Shown here piece by piece: positions 48,761-59,824 of a stretch of DNA of 64,000 nucleotides. Source of the DNA: Troglohyphantes excavatus (lineage: Eukaryota; Arthropoda; Arachnida; Araneae; Linyphiidae); NCBI GenBank assembly GCA_963932185.1, contig OZ010674.1, positions 34,006,511 to 34,070,510 of the forward strand, in the 5' to 3' direction. Numbering within the stretch: the stretch's first letter is position 1; each line of letters begins with the position of its first letter. The notes under the pieces are model-generated. The model searched no databases, was not told the origin of the DNA, and worked only from the letters and a program-made list of their open reading frames with translations. The position numbers and the translations under genes are program-made.

Positions 48761-51700
48761 CTAGAAGAAAACCAAATATTAGGAATGTAAAATATGAATG
48801 ATTATTTCAATTTTTCATTCTGTGGATAAAAACAACAGCGAAAGCTCTGGCTTCCTTATTTTTTTTAAATAAACTTTTGTCATACATTACATAGTATATA
48901 ATAAACTTAGATTTGTTTCTAATAAATTTTATTTTATATATAACACCAAATTGATTTCTCTATGTTTCCTATGCTTTTTGGTTTTGGAAGTTTGGTCGGT
49001 TCTGATAAAGTTTATATTATGTTGTGGATTAACAAAAAAATATATGTATAGTCGAATTAGTCTTTCTAAGATTTTATACTAACGTTTATCGAAAAAGTAC
49101 ATTGTATTAATAGAAACATGACTACAAATGTTCCTTACATTTATACTTTTATTAAAAAAGGAGAAAAATAACTAAAGAACCAGAGATAAATTTAAAAAGA
49201 AAAATCCATCGTGTACATTGAATAGTTTAATTGGGTATATACGAGTTAAGCATTAATTTTCAATAAAGCTATCGTTGAATTTTGAAATATATTAACTAAA
49301 TTCTGAAGTCAAAATACATCAAGTAGTATTTTAATAAATGAATTAAAAAGAAAAATAGGTCAATTTATTACTTTTATTTCTATAAAACATGAATATTCGT
49401 TTCAACTATAGAAAACTTTATAACATACAACATGAAATTTCCACTTTTTTTAAAAAAGAAAATCAATTTTGTAAGTGCATATATTCAGATTAAAAATATT
49501 TTAGAGGAATAGAAAATAACAACTCTGCCCTCTAAAAGAAAATCCAAATTTTTTTCAAAGATAAATTCAATACATTTTATCAAGTATTTCTGAAACAATA
49601 AGGAGAGTAAATTATAAAATCTCATGAGCAATGTTGATGTTAAAATTTTAGTTGCGATTAATTGGGAAATATATATATTCGAGTCTCTCACTTTATATAT
49701 TATCAACCCTCATTTTCCTATATAGTAGCATTTTACAACAAAGATTTTTTTTTTAATTATTGTTAATTTCTTTAATAATAATTTATTGTTAATTTCTTTA
49801 ATAATTATTTATTGTTAATTACTTTAATAATTATTTATTGTTAAATTTTCTCAGATGCTTAAAAATGAATTCAAATTAATGAAAATATCGAAATACTTTC
49901 ACTGCTAAACTAACCACTCTTCTCAAATTATGGTTGAAAGCCAACGAATACATTTACAACTAAGGCAAAAATAATTTTGGAATAAAAACATATCCATAGA
50001 TAGAAAAACTTTCGAATATTCTATGGACCAAGTAAAATTTCTGCATATTTTCAAAACAACAAGTTTTGAAATTTTTATAGAGTGAATGTACTTAAGCTTA
50101 AAAATCGAAAATTAATCTGTAAAAGTTAGAAACCACATCGCCTTCTTACTGCGCCAGAATCTAAATCTTTGTTTTGTCCGATTTCTTCCGTTTGTTTAAT
50201 TATCTCTTTCTGGTGATCTATTTCCTCAGCAGATTGATTAATTAATTCTTTTTGTAAGGTAATTTCTTGCTCCATGAGATCTCGTAAGTCTTTAAGCTGC
50301 TCCACTTGCTGAAATAAATAACATGCATTTATAGAAAAAAGTATTATTTACTATAGACCTGTACTATTTCGTAAGCTAACTGAAATAAAAACACACGAGG
50401 AAAGTACATGAATTTCAGAAGTATGATGAGAAAGAAAATAATTCTTAAATAACATTTTATAATTTACTTCTTACTATATCTTATGTTGCAAGACAATTCA
50501 AAAATTGTAAATCTATAATAATAAGAGAAAGTGTTTGTGGAATGCAAAACCCCTACTTCCTACGCACAGAAATGTCTGAAATTTTCAATGCAAGTACTAT
50601 TCAACTGCTAATTGTGCACCTGAAAGCCTTCATCCATAAGAAATCGTAGCAATGTATTGAAAGAATGCCATCTAGGTTGGTTTTCTGTATTTTTTCTGTT
50701 TTGCTAATATTTTTTGTGTAGTTAATTTAAAATTATTTCAGATAAATTTTCATTATTCAGGGTGGCAACAAAATTCTGGAAAAAAAAGTTCCCTGATGTT
50801 TCTCAGATTTCCATGATGGTGTCACAAAAATGTCCCTGATTTTACAATTACATTAAGAAATGCTGCAATACATGCTTTATATAGAAACATTTATACACGC
50901 TACAATAAATATATTGCATTATAAATGAAAATTTATAAGCAATGCTTATTGTCAGTTAAAATAATTTATGGATACAACACAAATTATACAATTGCGACAG
51001 GAGATTTCTTTTGGAGGTAATTTTATATGCTTCATATTTCCTATTCCAATCTTCAATAAATCCAGCAGTGGTTCACATTTTTACAAATATGAAAAAGCGC
51101 ATAACAATGCTTTAAAAAAAAAAAGAATTCAGAACTAAAAGGAAATATTGACAACTAAACTATACAGAATATAGGGCATAATAGACGATAATTGCCATTT
51201 TAATGATCCAAATTTAAAAATTTCCCTGATTTTTTGTGAAATTTTTTTAAATTCCCCGACGTTTCCAGAATTAAAAAATTCCATGATACCAGGTTAGGTT
51301 GCCACCCTGTTATTTTTATTGCCTTTCTTTAATATATTTCATTTTTTGCTAGAAAAAAAAATTATCTGTATTTAATGTCCGTCAAAGTGAATTTAATATT
51401 TTATATTAATTATATAACAGTCTACCAAAAGGGTGCTTATTTTTGGACCCAATGGGTATAAACCTCTTAAGTGGAAAACTTTGTGTCAATAAGAACATAA
51501 TATTTAGCAAATTGAAAGTCGATGTAAATAGGGCTATTTGAATATTTGCATGCTCGTAATGGCCACACCACATTCCAGCAATTAAAATCTTTATAAAACT
51601 TGAATAAACTGTATTTTAAAAGTAACACTGACATTTAAAATTAAGTGCAAAACACCATAGAATGTCACAAGTTCAAAAATTAAGATAACATTTTTATTTT

Positions 51701-54700
51701 AACGTTCTATTAACTATTGACGGACTTTTACATTTGTTTCAATATTTATTTATAACTTCATTTTATGTACCTTTACTAATTTCTCATCAACACACTGATT
51801 GCATAGTATGTCCACAAACATTTAACAAATACTCTGGTAATTTGTAGAAAAGCACCAGATGAAAATAATTTAAATCTTGCATTTTAATGAGCCATGTAGG
51901 GCTACTTTGAGGAACACCTACTTGTTTTCTGAAGTACTCTTCTTCCCTAGCAGCTTCCATCTTTCCAAAACTTCCACCAGCATCCCTATTGAATTGTAAA
52001 GATTGGTGAATAAATGGACTCGTAAACCAACATACAATATATTGAAATTTGTGCAAGATACAGTCAAACCTCGGTATAACGAACCCGGGATATAACGATC
52101 CCTCGGTTGTAACGAACTTTTCAATTGGTCCCAACCGAACTCCTATGCCACTAATGTATTTTCAAATGCTTATAACGATCTTCAAAAGTAAGGAATTTGG
52201 ATGTAGCGAACTAAAATTCACACTTTTCCAGTTTAGTTTCAGGTTTTCCCCAAAAATTTTACTCGCCCCGACCACATTCCTTACCCTTTGTTCCTTTGAC
52301 AGAAGCCAGGTTCCTCAAAGGTGACAATAGACTCCCCTGCTCAGCTCCTCCCCTTCCCCCGTTCAACTGGTTTAGCATACATTCTTTGCCTATTCCTTTC
52401 ATTCTATTGCTGAAGATTATCGTTTAACTTGTGGACTTCGCGTAGGTTTAAAATCGCTCCAGTTTGTTAATGCTTTTTCCATTGGGGATAAAGCGAAAAT
52501 TATTAAGAGAATAGAAAACGGTGATTATCGTTTATCTACAGATATTGCATACGAAGGGGATGTTAGTTCAGGTCCTTCCATTTCTGATGCCAAGAGCCTA
52601 AGGCAGCTGCGAATATTTTGCATAATTTCTTTGCAACAGAAACTGTGGATAAGAATGTAATGGACTCTGGATGCTTTTAACAAAAAATCAAAACTTCTTT
52701 TCATACTTTAGATAAATAAATTTAAGTAGTAGTAAAATTAATTTAATTGTTTTTTTAAGAACAAATATTTCTTTTACTTTATTATTGCCCATTACTAATT
52801 GCAATTCAGTGTTCAGTGTAAGTAATTTGTTTCGCACAAAACGTGTTTAAAGACTTAAGGAAGTTTTTATATCGTTAATATTTGAAAATTCGGATATAGT
52901 GAACCCTCGGCTATAGCGAACTTCTGAACCAGTCCGTTGAGGGTTCATTATAACGGGGTTTGACTGTATAACTAAACTAGCTATGTTTAACCACCCAACG
53001 GATACAAATGTGTATATCCGTTTTGAGTATCTCCAGAATAAAAAGGCAAGATATTATTACTTCATGTCACCTTTAAATGCAATCAATTATTGTTTACAAT
53101 CGTTTTTAGCTTTTAAAAGATAAAAAGGATTGAAAAAATTATATATGTTATGAAAGAGCAAGAGCTTACTGCCTCAATTTTAATTTCAAAAGATATATAT
53201 AAAAAATAATTTCAGAAAAAAATTATTTATTTATTTACATATTAATTTTTAAATAATAATAAATTCTGTATTTTTAAGAACTAAGTATATTAAATGAAAA
53301 AGAATTTTTTAATGTGAAATTACAAACATATTTATTCCAGTCTCTAAAATGAACCAGGAATTTTTAAGGAACCAGGAACTTATTATTTGATGCTTTCTTT
53401 CAGTATCCATATAAATAAACATAAATCTGCATTTAGCAAAAGCATGAAATTGCAACTTTTCTTTCATACCAATTTTCCGTACTTGGTCAGTGAATTTCCG
53501 AAATTTAATTTTTAAAAGATAAAAAAAAAGTTAAGGTTGTAAGTTTTTAAAAGATAAAAATAAAAGGTTGAAAATATTAAATATGCTATCAAATAGCAGT
53601 TTTTTCCATTTTGAGTTCAAAAAATAATTACAGTAGAAACTTATTTGTTTATTTACATATTTTTTCAACCACCCGACGAATATAAATGTGTATATCCGTT
53701 TAAGTATCTCCAGTTTTTCCAGTAGTACACGTAACATAAAAGTTAATAAAAAATATATTTTTTGAAGTAATTTTCAAACTTAAAACATTAGGATTTTTGA
53801 AAACCTTCTCTACTGAAACTGGAGAAAAGGTTTTCAAAAATCCTAATCAGTTTCAAATAGTAGATATAATTTTTAAAAATATTTTTGCAAAAAGAGAAAA
53901 TGTGTTGGAAATATAAATTAAACTTTCCTGCAGTGAAATCAATCTTACAGATATAAAATTTTGCTTATCCATCAGAGGGTTACTTAAAATAATACTTTAT
54001 TCAGAGATCTTGAGTATTTGTTTCCATACTGCTGAATTTTATATTCAATTTTTCGAATACATGTTTAAAATATTTATACTTGTTATAATTATATGTTTAA
54101 ATTTAAAAAATTCTAACATCAGTTTCAAATAGTAGGAAAAAAACATATAATTGTTTTTCAGTACTTGTTAAAAAAAATTACTCTTTAATCTATTGCCCTG
54201 TAAATAATTATCTTTATATGCTATTATGTAATATAAATAACTTGTTAAAAAAAGTTTTAAGAATTGAAAATTAATTTAATTTTTAAATGATTGTTTTAAT
54301 TTAGCATGCATTTAAGCTTTTTCAAATGATATTATACAAATAAGGAAGGGAAGGAAAATGTAAATATTTTACTAACCTCACAGAACCACCAGAGCCACCT
54401 CCCTGAAAAGTACAAAAATAAAATTTATAAATTAAAGTAAAGCAAGATGGTATTATAAAATTTAACCTTTCACAGTCAGAAATTTCACGAATTAGAAAGC
54501 ACTTTTATTTTACAATTTTATAACCATCCATTTTTTCAAAAGGAACCAGCAATTTTAAAAACTAAATTATAATTGACGGGATGAAATTAAAAAAATTCCT
54601 GAAATCTAAATTGAGGATCTTGCAATGAAATTAATAAATTAAATGTAAAATTGATTATTGAAGTGTTTCCAATTTTAACAGTTTAATGTCTAGGTAATTT

Positions 54701-57700
54701 GAAATTGTCGCTTGTATTATAAAATAAACTTTTTTTAAAAAGGAAAGTTATTTTTATTTTTTGAACAAGTTGAATTATTTAATATCAATTTTATACTTAT
54801 TATTTATTTTTAAAATACTAGGGGGCTCCGCCCCCTGCTCCGCTAACGCTTCGCCAACCCCCGGAGGATTGCTACGCAATCCTCTTTAGTTTGCTTCGCA
54901 AACAATACCGGCTTCATACACTGTAGACAATGACAATGTGTCCTAACAACAATACTTTTTTTAGTTATATAAATTATTACTGGCAGTGCCGTCACACAAA
55001 TTTATTTTTGGGATGTTGAGACAAGAAATTTCCCAACTTAACGATCCGAAATTCCGAAAGTGAACGATTCAAAATTCCCAACTTAAGGACGTCAGGTACC
55101 AACTCTAGTGTTGTCCTCGTTATCTGACCATTGTTAAAAATATGAGACATCGTTCCCGGGTCTATTCTTCAAGAAAGGCCTCGAACCAAAGCGTCCTTGA
55201 TGTAGTAAGTAAATACGTACCAATAACCAATCAAGGACGCTTTGTTCGAACCAACGCCAGTAGTTCAATGTGCAGCTCTAGTGCGACGTTAATTAACCAG
55301 ACCACACTTAACGATTCGAAATTCACAACGCAACAGTGCTAAAAAATTCCCAGTTCCAACTTATAGACATTTGTCAGCTTTTTTATAAGTAATATTAAAC
55401 AGTTATCTCGAAAGTATTGATTTATTGCACGCATGTTCCAATGCAGTGTTCTGTTTTGAGGTCTAATTTAAGTTTCATCTTAATACAAGCTGGGCAATTT
55501 CTAGTCTTCCATCGCTTTCATTTGCTAATAATATTAACTTTCCTGAGGCATAAATTTTCCCAACTCAGGGATTTTTAAAACTCGAAATTCCCAACTTTTA
55601 AGGTATAAAAGTTTACAGCCCCCCCCCCCCCCCTGGATAACTGGAAAATCTCAACTGCTTCAACGCAATTGTTTCTACTCATTGAAAAGCGAAACATGTG
55701 TAAACAAACAGTAGCATAAACGCGCCAATCTTAAATAAGTCTAATTCGCCAATTTTTATTTATATAAAGTAAGATTATTGAGAATTGGCGTTAATAATAA
55801 TTTCCCGTTAAAATATATAATAAGCTACAGGATTTAGATTTACATACATGTTGGCATTTTGCCAACGTTGGCATTTTGCTCCGAAATGTCTTTTAATAAT
55901 AATTATAGTACTTCACATAAATAGTTACATCTAATTTATTTTTTAAGATAGAATTTCAGTATTGATACCATTCAAGAAAGGAAGATTTTACAAATATAAC
56001 TATATTTTTTTAATGGGAAAAAAGTATATTTTTGAACTACTTAGAGCAGTTTTAATTTATCCCTTAAAATTTTACGCGTAAAATTGACGATTATTTCAGA
56101 CATTTCGTCAATTATTTAAAAATTTATAACTACAAAACTAAATCGAAATTTGACAAACGCTCTGGATCATTTGTAGCCAATAGTTTAATCTATACCCCTA
56201 ATTTTTTATTTATTTTTTTGTTGAAAATTGGAAGACAAGTATACAAAAATGTATGAATTATTTTCAAAATGTTCTAAAATCATGAATTTAACATAAAATA
56301 ACGTCTAATATACTGATCGTATTGAAAAACAAAAATATTCATCTTATTACCCAAACATTTCTTAATAAACTGGCATAATTTCATAATTTTAGGACATTTA
56401 CTTTTTGAGATGCAAGCGGAACAACGAGACAAAAATTCGCAAATTAAAATTTTCTCGAAATATCCGACATTTTTCCTTTCTTCACTATTTTTTATACCTA
56501 TCTTAATTGACCACATCTAATTTAATTGTAAAGATAGAACTATAATCTTTATAACATCGGAAAGATGAAGTTTTAACGAACATTAATATATTTTTTTTAA
56601 TAAGAAAATATGTAATTTTAAATGACTTATAGCAATTTAGAAATCACGTTTCAAAAATGAGGGCGAAAAAACTTCAAAAAGTGGAGCGTGTTCAAAGGTT
56701 TAAAAAATTTATAAATCCAAAACTAATTCGAATTTAAAAAAATGCTTACTTGGATTTTTAGTTCAAACTTATTTGTACACCCCCTAAAAAAATTGGATCT
56801 CTCCTCTTAATAGTGTTTCAGAAACTCGACGGACAAAATTACTTGTAAGCGAAATTTTATCAACGACGACTTTAATATTAAATAACTTATAAACTGATAA
56901 CAGTATTGAAACAAAAATATATTCTTCTTATTTATCAAACATTTCTTAACAAATTCACTTAATTTCGTAATTTTAGGACTTTAACATTTTGAGATACGAT
57001 CTGAATAACATTGAAAGAACTGAAAATTCCCCCTAGGGCCGACTTTTTCCCCCTAGGGCTTACTTTTTTTTTAAAATAGAGAGATTTTAGTTAGATTAAT
57101 TTTTTAAGTCTGCTTAAACTTACAATTCATTAGCAGCTTTCGACAATGTCAAATTTACAAATCCTGCAACTAAGTTGCCATTGTTTAAGTTCATCAACAT
57201 TTAACAGTAGTAAAATATCAATTGAAGAAATGTACACTAGGGAAATGCATATGAATTTAAATGAAATAGCAATTCATATTAAACTTCAATTGCTGATGCT
57301 AATGTTGTTTGATTAAATTATATGCAAATTTTAATATCAACAAATTTCATTTCAAATGACACTTACTTTTCCACTGCCACTACCCCATCCATTAGAACGG
57401 AATGATCTGTAAAACACAAGGGGAAAAAATAAAATACATTTTAAAAAAAAACATTACAAACTTATTATAGTTTCATTTATTCGAATAATTAACTCACAAA
57501 AGTATATAAATTTATAACCATTATTTCTTGGACAACTAAATGAGTATGATCTATAAAAGTTAATATTTGTTTTTATAAATGTTATGAGTAACACTTTTTG
57601 TCAAAATAAGAATGAAAGTATGGCTTAAGGCCTTAGTGAATGTAAATGTTTCTATTTTGCTCTTGAACCTTATGAACACCCACCAATCAGGTCCATGCTG

Positions 57701-58650
57701 AACTCTTCAGCAACATATATCTTGGAATAAAAATCTGGGTTAGATAACTAAGTACGATAGACCGCTAATGAAGCAAAGCTAAGTTTATTTTGATATATCC
57801 CCCACACAACCATCACATTTTCATCATCCATCGAGTAGTTGGTTCTACCAAATCAGGAGAAATTGCCTTTTTATATGTCATAAAAAAGCAGGTTTTTGCT
57901 AACCTTTAACCAAAATTTAACCAAACTTTAACTCTAGACATGTGATATATGTTTTATACATCATAAGACAATGCATATGCACACAGCATTTTTTAAGTAA
58001 TAATACAATTGGCTAATGTGGAAATTGAGAATTGCATTCATGTCCAAAGCTAATATTGAATTTAGTTTATTGTATTAACTTAAAGCTTTATTGAATTTTT
58101 TAGTGTGATTGCACATGCAAAATCAATTTAGCATTAATCTAATAACATTGCAGTGTCAGTTAATATGTTGTCCACAACCTCTTGATTTTTCACTAAATCC
58201 GGTTAGTGATACCAGGTTCTTAAAATTGCAAATTAGCACCGACATTATTAAGATAAAACTTGAAAACAGTATAAAGATGAAAAAGATAAACTGAAATTCA
58301 AGAGATAAATTATTTTGATTTTTGCATTATGGGAAAACTTTCCAAATATTGACAACATTTTATGGGATACACAACGGATAACTTGATATGTAAATTTGCA
58401 AAGCTAGAATAATTAAGCTTTAAATATATAGTATTAATCGCTTCACTTTTATCATTTTAAAATTACTGTGAAAAAGATACTTTAATCATCGTCATACTTA
58501 AATTAGAAGGTATTTAAAGAAGAACTATTACTGCCACAATCACTAACATACTACAAGTTTATTCAACATAAACTTATTTTCTCTGCATAAAAGAAGTAAC
58601 ACTTACGTAAACATAACTGAGGCAATTCTCTTGCGTAAAATTTGATTCAT
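48611..58650 (-). CDS. ATP5IF1: Mitochondrial F1Fo-ATPase inhibitor IF1 (whole gene, isoform A)
   Basis: Minus-strand exons 58650-58607, 57406-57367, 54402-54377, 51985-51922 and 48760-48611 join in phase to 107 residues (human IF1: 106). Residues 1-19 (MNQILRKRIASVMFTSFRS) form an Arg/Lys-rich presequence. A Gly/Ser linker leads to the inhibitory segment RDAGGSFGKMEAAREEEYF (37-55), which matches the animal IF1 signature that inserts into the catalytic F1 interface. The remainder is a charged coiled coil (59-107) with histidines at 69, 76, 77, 89 and 91, equivalent to the pH-sensing/dimerising helix. IF1 blocks ATP hydrolysis when the membrane potential collapses and the matrix acidifies. 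The gene converges on NARS2. A second, homologous terminal exon (50126-50308) is listed separately. Identity is secure; the five-exon structure rests on canonical splice sites and phase. Confidence 0.95.
49755..49850. repeat. Tandem AT-rich repeat, about 3-4 x 30 bp
   Basis: The unit TTTATTGTTAATTTCTTTAA plus TAATAA is repeated with small changes in the intron between the two ATP5IF1 terminal exons. It contains several minus-strand AATAAA hexamers that could polyadenylate a transcript ending at exon B. Confidence 0.8.
50126..50308 (-). CDS. ATP5IF1: ATP5IF1 alternative terminal exon B (His-poor coiled coil)
   Basis: The acceptor is TTTATTTCAG and entry is phase 0, exactly like exon A, so it can follow the exon ending at 51922. 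It encodes 60 residues (QVEQLKDLRDLMEQEITLQK ... EIDHQKEIIKQTEEIGQNKD ...) and TAA. It aligns along its length with exon A (Q-x-EQ start, E-I and K-E-I heptads) but keeps only one histidine. The isoform would be 118 residues. A weaker internal donor (GCA|GTAAGA, intron from 50149) would instead keep frame into exon A and give ~160 residues. It could be a decaying duplicate, but the frame is fully open. Confidence 0.75.
   Translation of the reverse strand, partial: QVEQLKDLRDLMEQEITLQKELINQSAEEIDHQKEIIKQTEEIGQNKDLDSGAVRRRCGF
50758..51309. mobile_element. hAT-like MITE in ATP5IF1 intron
   Basis: The left end is CAGGGTGGCAAC and the right end GTTGCCACCCTG, exact 12-bp inverted repeats, with further CCCTGAT/TTCCAGAA symmetry inside. 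The flanks TCATTATT and TTATTTTT agree at 6 of 8 positions, suggesting an old 8-bp duplication. There is no coding capacity. Confidence 0.75.
51922..51985 (-). CDS. ATP5IF1: ATP5IF1 exon 4 (inhibitory segment)
   Basis: This encodes most of the inhibitory motif, DAGGSFGKMEAAREEEYFRK then Q (residues 38-58). The donor is CAA|GTAGGT and the acceptor AATAG. The phase-2 entry completes Arg37. Confidence 0.96.
52061..52966. mobile_element. Internally deleted Tigger/pogo transposon
   Basis: TA-flanked 906-bp element with ends CAGTCAAACCTCGGTATAAC and (complement) CAGTCAAACCCCGTTATAAT, and nested inverted blocks of the TATAACGAAC / TATAGCGAAC type. Inside on the plus strand, around 52480-52530, is a stretch reading FSIGDKAKIIKRIENGDYR, similar to the N-terminal CENP-B-type helix-turn-helix of Tigger transposases, then a short C-terminal remnant. 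The catalytic DDE region is missing, so it is non-autonomous. Confidence 0.85.
53050..53670. repeat. Copy of NARS2 intron 10 sequence inside ATP5IF1
   Basis: This is collinear with 45342-45990 (CACCTTTAAATGCAATCAAT, TTATTCCAGTCTCTAAAATG, GATGCTTTCTTTCAGTATCC). Near 53670 a block (CAACCACC(C)GACG ... GTATATCCGTTT) repeats sequence just before the copy at about 52990, so the copy is flanked by a direct repeat. Confidence 0.7.
54377..54402 (-). CDS. ATP5IF1: ATP5IF1 micro-exon 3 (26 bp)
   Basis: This encodes GGGSGGSV plus two bases of Arg37. The acceptor is TTTTCAG and the donor GAG|GTTAGT. It is needed to keep frame and supplies the Gly-rich linker seen in IF1 (human GAGSIREAGG). Confidence 0.92.
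54818..54905 (-). mobile_element. Helitron-like 3' terminus with hairpin string
   Basis: On the minus strand the sequence ends GGGGGCGGAGCCCCCTAG followed by host T, i.e. a strong hairpin directly before CTAG, as expected for a Helitron 3' end. Before it are two more hairpins (GAGGATTGC-GTA-GCAATCCTC and GTTTGC-GAA-GCAAAC). Five GCTNCGC motifs (plus strand) occur within 80 bases. The extent toward the 5' end (to the right) is undetermined. Confidence 0.6.
55094..55303 (+). mobile_element. SINE copy interrupted by a 56-bp foldback insertion
   Basis: The complement reads GGTTAATTAACGTCGCACTA, GAGCTGCACA ... TGGTCAGATAACGAGGACAA, collinear with the SINE at 6648-7074 but in the opposite orientation. 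Inside, 55190-55245 is an inserted segment with arms AGCGTCCTTGAT and ATCAAGGACGCT, flanked by the direct repeat TCGAACCAA at 55181-55189 and 55246-55254. Confidence 0.7.
55315..55550. repeat. Dispersed repeat, copy 2 (relative at 12.1 kb)
   Basis: This is collinear with 12097-12385: CGAAATTCACAACGCAAC, AATTCCCAGTTCCAACTTAT, then GGGCAATTTCTAGTCTTCC and TTTGCTAATAATATT. Confidence 0.55.
55960..57030. repeat. Diverged tandem duplication, two units of about 590 bp
   Basis: The unit from about 55960 (GGAAGATTTTACAAATATAA, TTTATAACTACAAAACTAAA, CAAACATTTCTTAATAAACT, ATTTTAGGACATTTAC) is repeated from about 56550 in the same order (TTTATAAATCCAAAACTAAT, CAAACATTTCTTAACAAATT, ATTTTAGGACTTTAAC). 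It lies in the ATP5IF1 intron between exons 3 and 2. Confidence 0.7.
57367..57406 (-). CDS. ATP5IF1: ATP5IF1 exon 2
   Basis: This completes Thr15 and encodes SFRSNGWGSGSGK (16-28), the end of the presequence and start of the Gly/Ser linker. The acceptor is TTTTACAG and the donor AAA|GTAAGT. Confidence 0.92.
57420..58600. other. ATP5IF1 intron 1, nothing recognised
   Basis: This is AT-rich intronic sequence. The 61-codon open frame at 58109-58294 has no recognisable features. Confidence 0.5.
58607..58650 (-). CDS. ATP5IF1: ATP5IF1 exon 1 (start codon, presequence)
   Basis: MNQILRKRIASVMF plus two bases of Thr15, with donor TTTAC|GTAAGT. The basic, non-acidic N-terminus is a typical mitochondrial targeting peptide. 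No other in-frame ATG lies close upstream. Confidence 0.92.
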
Positions 58651-59094
58651 AATTCAATGAAAAAATTAATTTTTACGAAATATACTGAGAATAACTCCAG
58701 GGATTTGAATATTTTCACCTCTAAACCGCACTCACAATGACAACACAAGCAGAAGCGCACGAGTGAAAATAAATGTTGCCAACTCTTTGCTACTTATACG
58801 TAATGCGCAATCACTGAGCTACATAACTATAAGTACTGGAATGAAGACTACGTTTAGCCGACGTTTTTACTCTTTTTTGAGCGAAGGTAGAAAAACTTGC
58901 ACCTTTGGTACTTGCTTTCGGTACTTGCACGTAAAGGTAGAAAAAATAGTCCTTTCTTATAGATTTGCGTAAATTTAAAAAAGTATTTCAGCCTTTCAAA
59001 AATACATTAAATGCTACACAATGTTTTTCATTACTTACTTAAACGAAAAAGAAGCTAAAAGGCACCGTAAAAACCAATTTTAAACACCTTAGGT
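58651..59094 (-). promoter_or_regulatory. ATP5IF1: ATP5IF1 upstream region
   Basis: This spans the first ~440 bases before the start codon, up to the hAT remnant. It contains a GGTACTTGC direct duplication (58908 and 58919 area) and short GC-richer patches, but no core element can be assigned. Confidence 0.3.
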
Positions 59095-59523
59095 CAGGGG
59101 TCGGCAACCTATTGAAACGGAAGAGCCAAAAGTTACAATTTACAAAACTTCCCAGTTTTTAAAGAACCATTAAAAAATTTCGTTTCAATATTATAGTATT
59201 TGCTTATATATATCTCATTTTTGATTTAAAATAAACGGCTTTAAATACGGAATAATATTTATTCATATAAAAACACAAATATAGATAGTTACATCAATGG
59301 GAGCATTGGCTTTGCATGCCTTTTGAAAGTTTGATTAAATCTGGCTTATAGCTTGTTGTTTTAAGTTTCAAGCACGACTCTAGATTTTTATTTGTTAGTT
59401 GACTTCTAACTTTACTTTTTATTATATTCATGCAAGAGAACGCTTGCTCGCACAAATATGTCGACCCGAAAATCGTCAGCACTCCATATGCCAACATCTT
59501 CACCTCACTGTAGCATTCTGGAA
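59095..59523 (-). pseudogene. Decayed hAT transposon, 3' end and transposase C-terminus
   Basis: The terminus is CAGGGGTCGGCAACCT, a typical hAT inverted-repeat end. On the minus strand, 59522-59294 encodes a hAT C-terminal dimerisation segment with FGSTYLCEQAFSCMNIIKSK and LTNKNLESCLKLKT, then a stop. The frame is broken at 59523 by a younger insertion, and upstream pieces reappear at 61747-61832 and from 62577. The opposite TIR was not found, so the element is truncated or decayed. Confidence 0.8.
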
Positions 59524-59786
59524 CAGTGGCGGCGATTCGGGGGGGCAAGGGGGGGCGGTTGCCCCCGCACTTTTTTTGGATGTTGCCCCCGCACTTTTTT
59601 AATATTGCACTTTTTAAAACTAAGTTAAAAGTCAATTGTTTTACTGCATTGTCGAACAAAGGAAACATTTTGAACCCCAACTTCCTCCCACTACCACAGG
59701 CACGTATAAGTAGGGGGGGGGGGTCAAACTCCTCCCATTGCAGGTAAAATAAAAACAAATTAGAAACCGAATCATAAAAATAGAGA

Positions 59787-59824
59787 TTTTTTTTTTTTGG
59801 GGGGGGGGGGTGGGGGGGGGGAGG
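59787..59824. repeat. Poly-T / poly-G tract
   Basis: A T-run is followed by two long G-runs (11 and 10 G with a single T between), a potential G-quadruplex and a likely sequencing or replication trouble spot. Confidence 0.8.

Noticed and set aside
51787..52134. 115-codon minus-strand open frame
   Set aside because: It merely overlaps the 64-bp IF1 exon 4 in another extension and runs into the Tigger end; the exon itself is annotated with splice sites.
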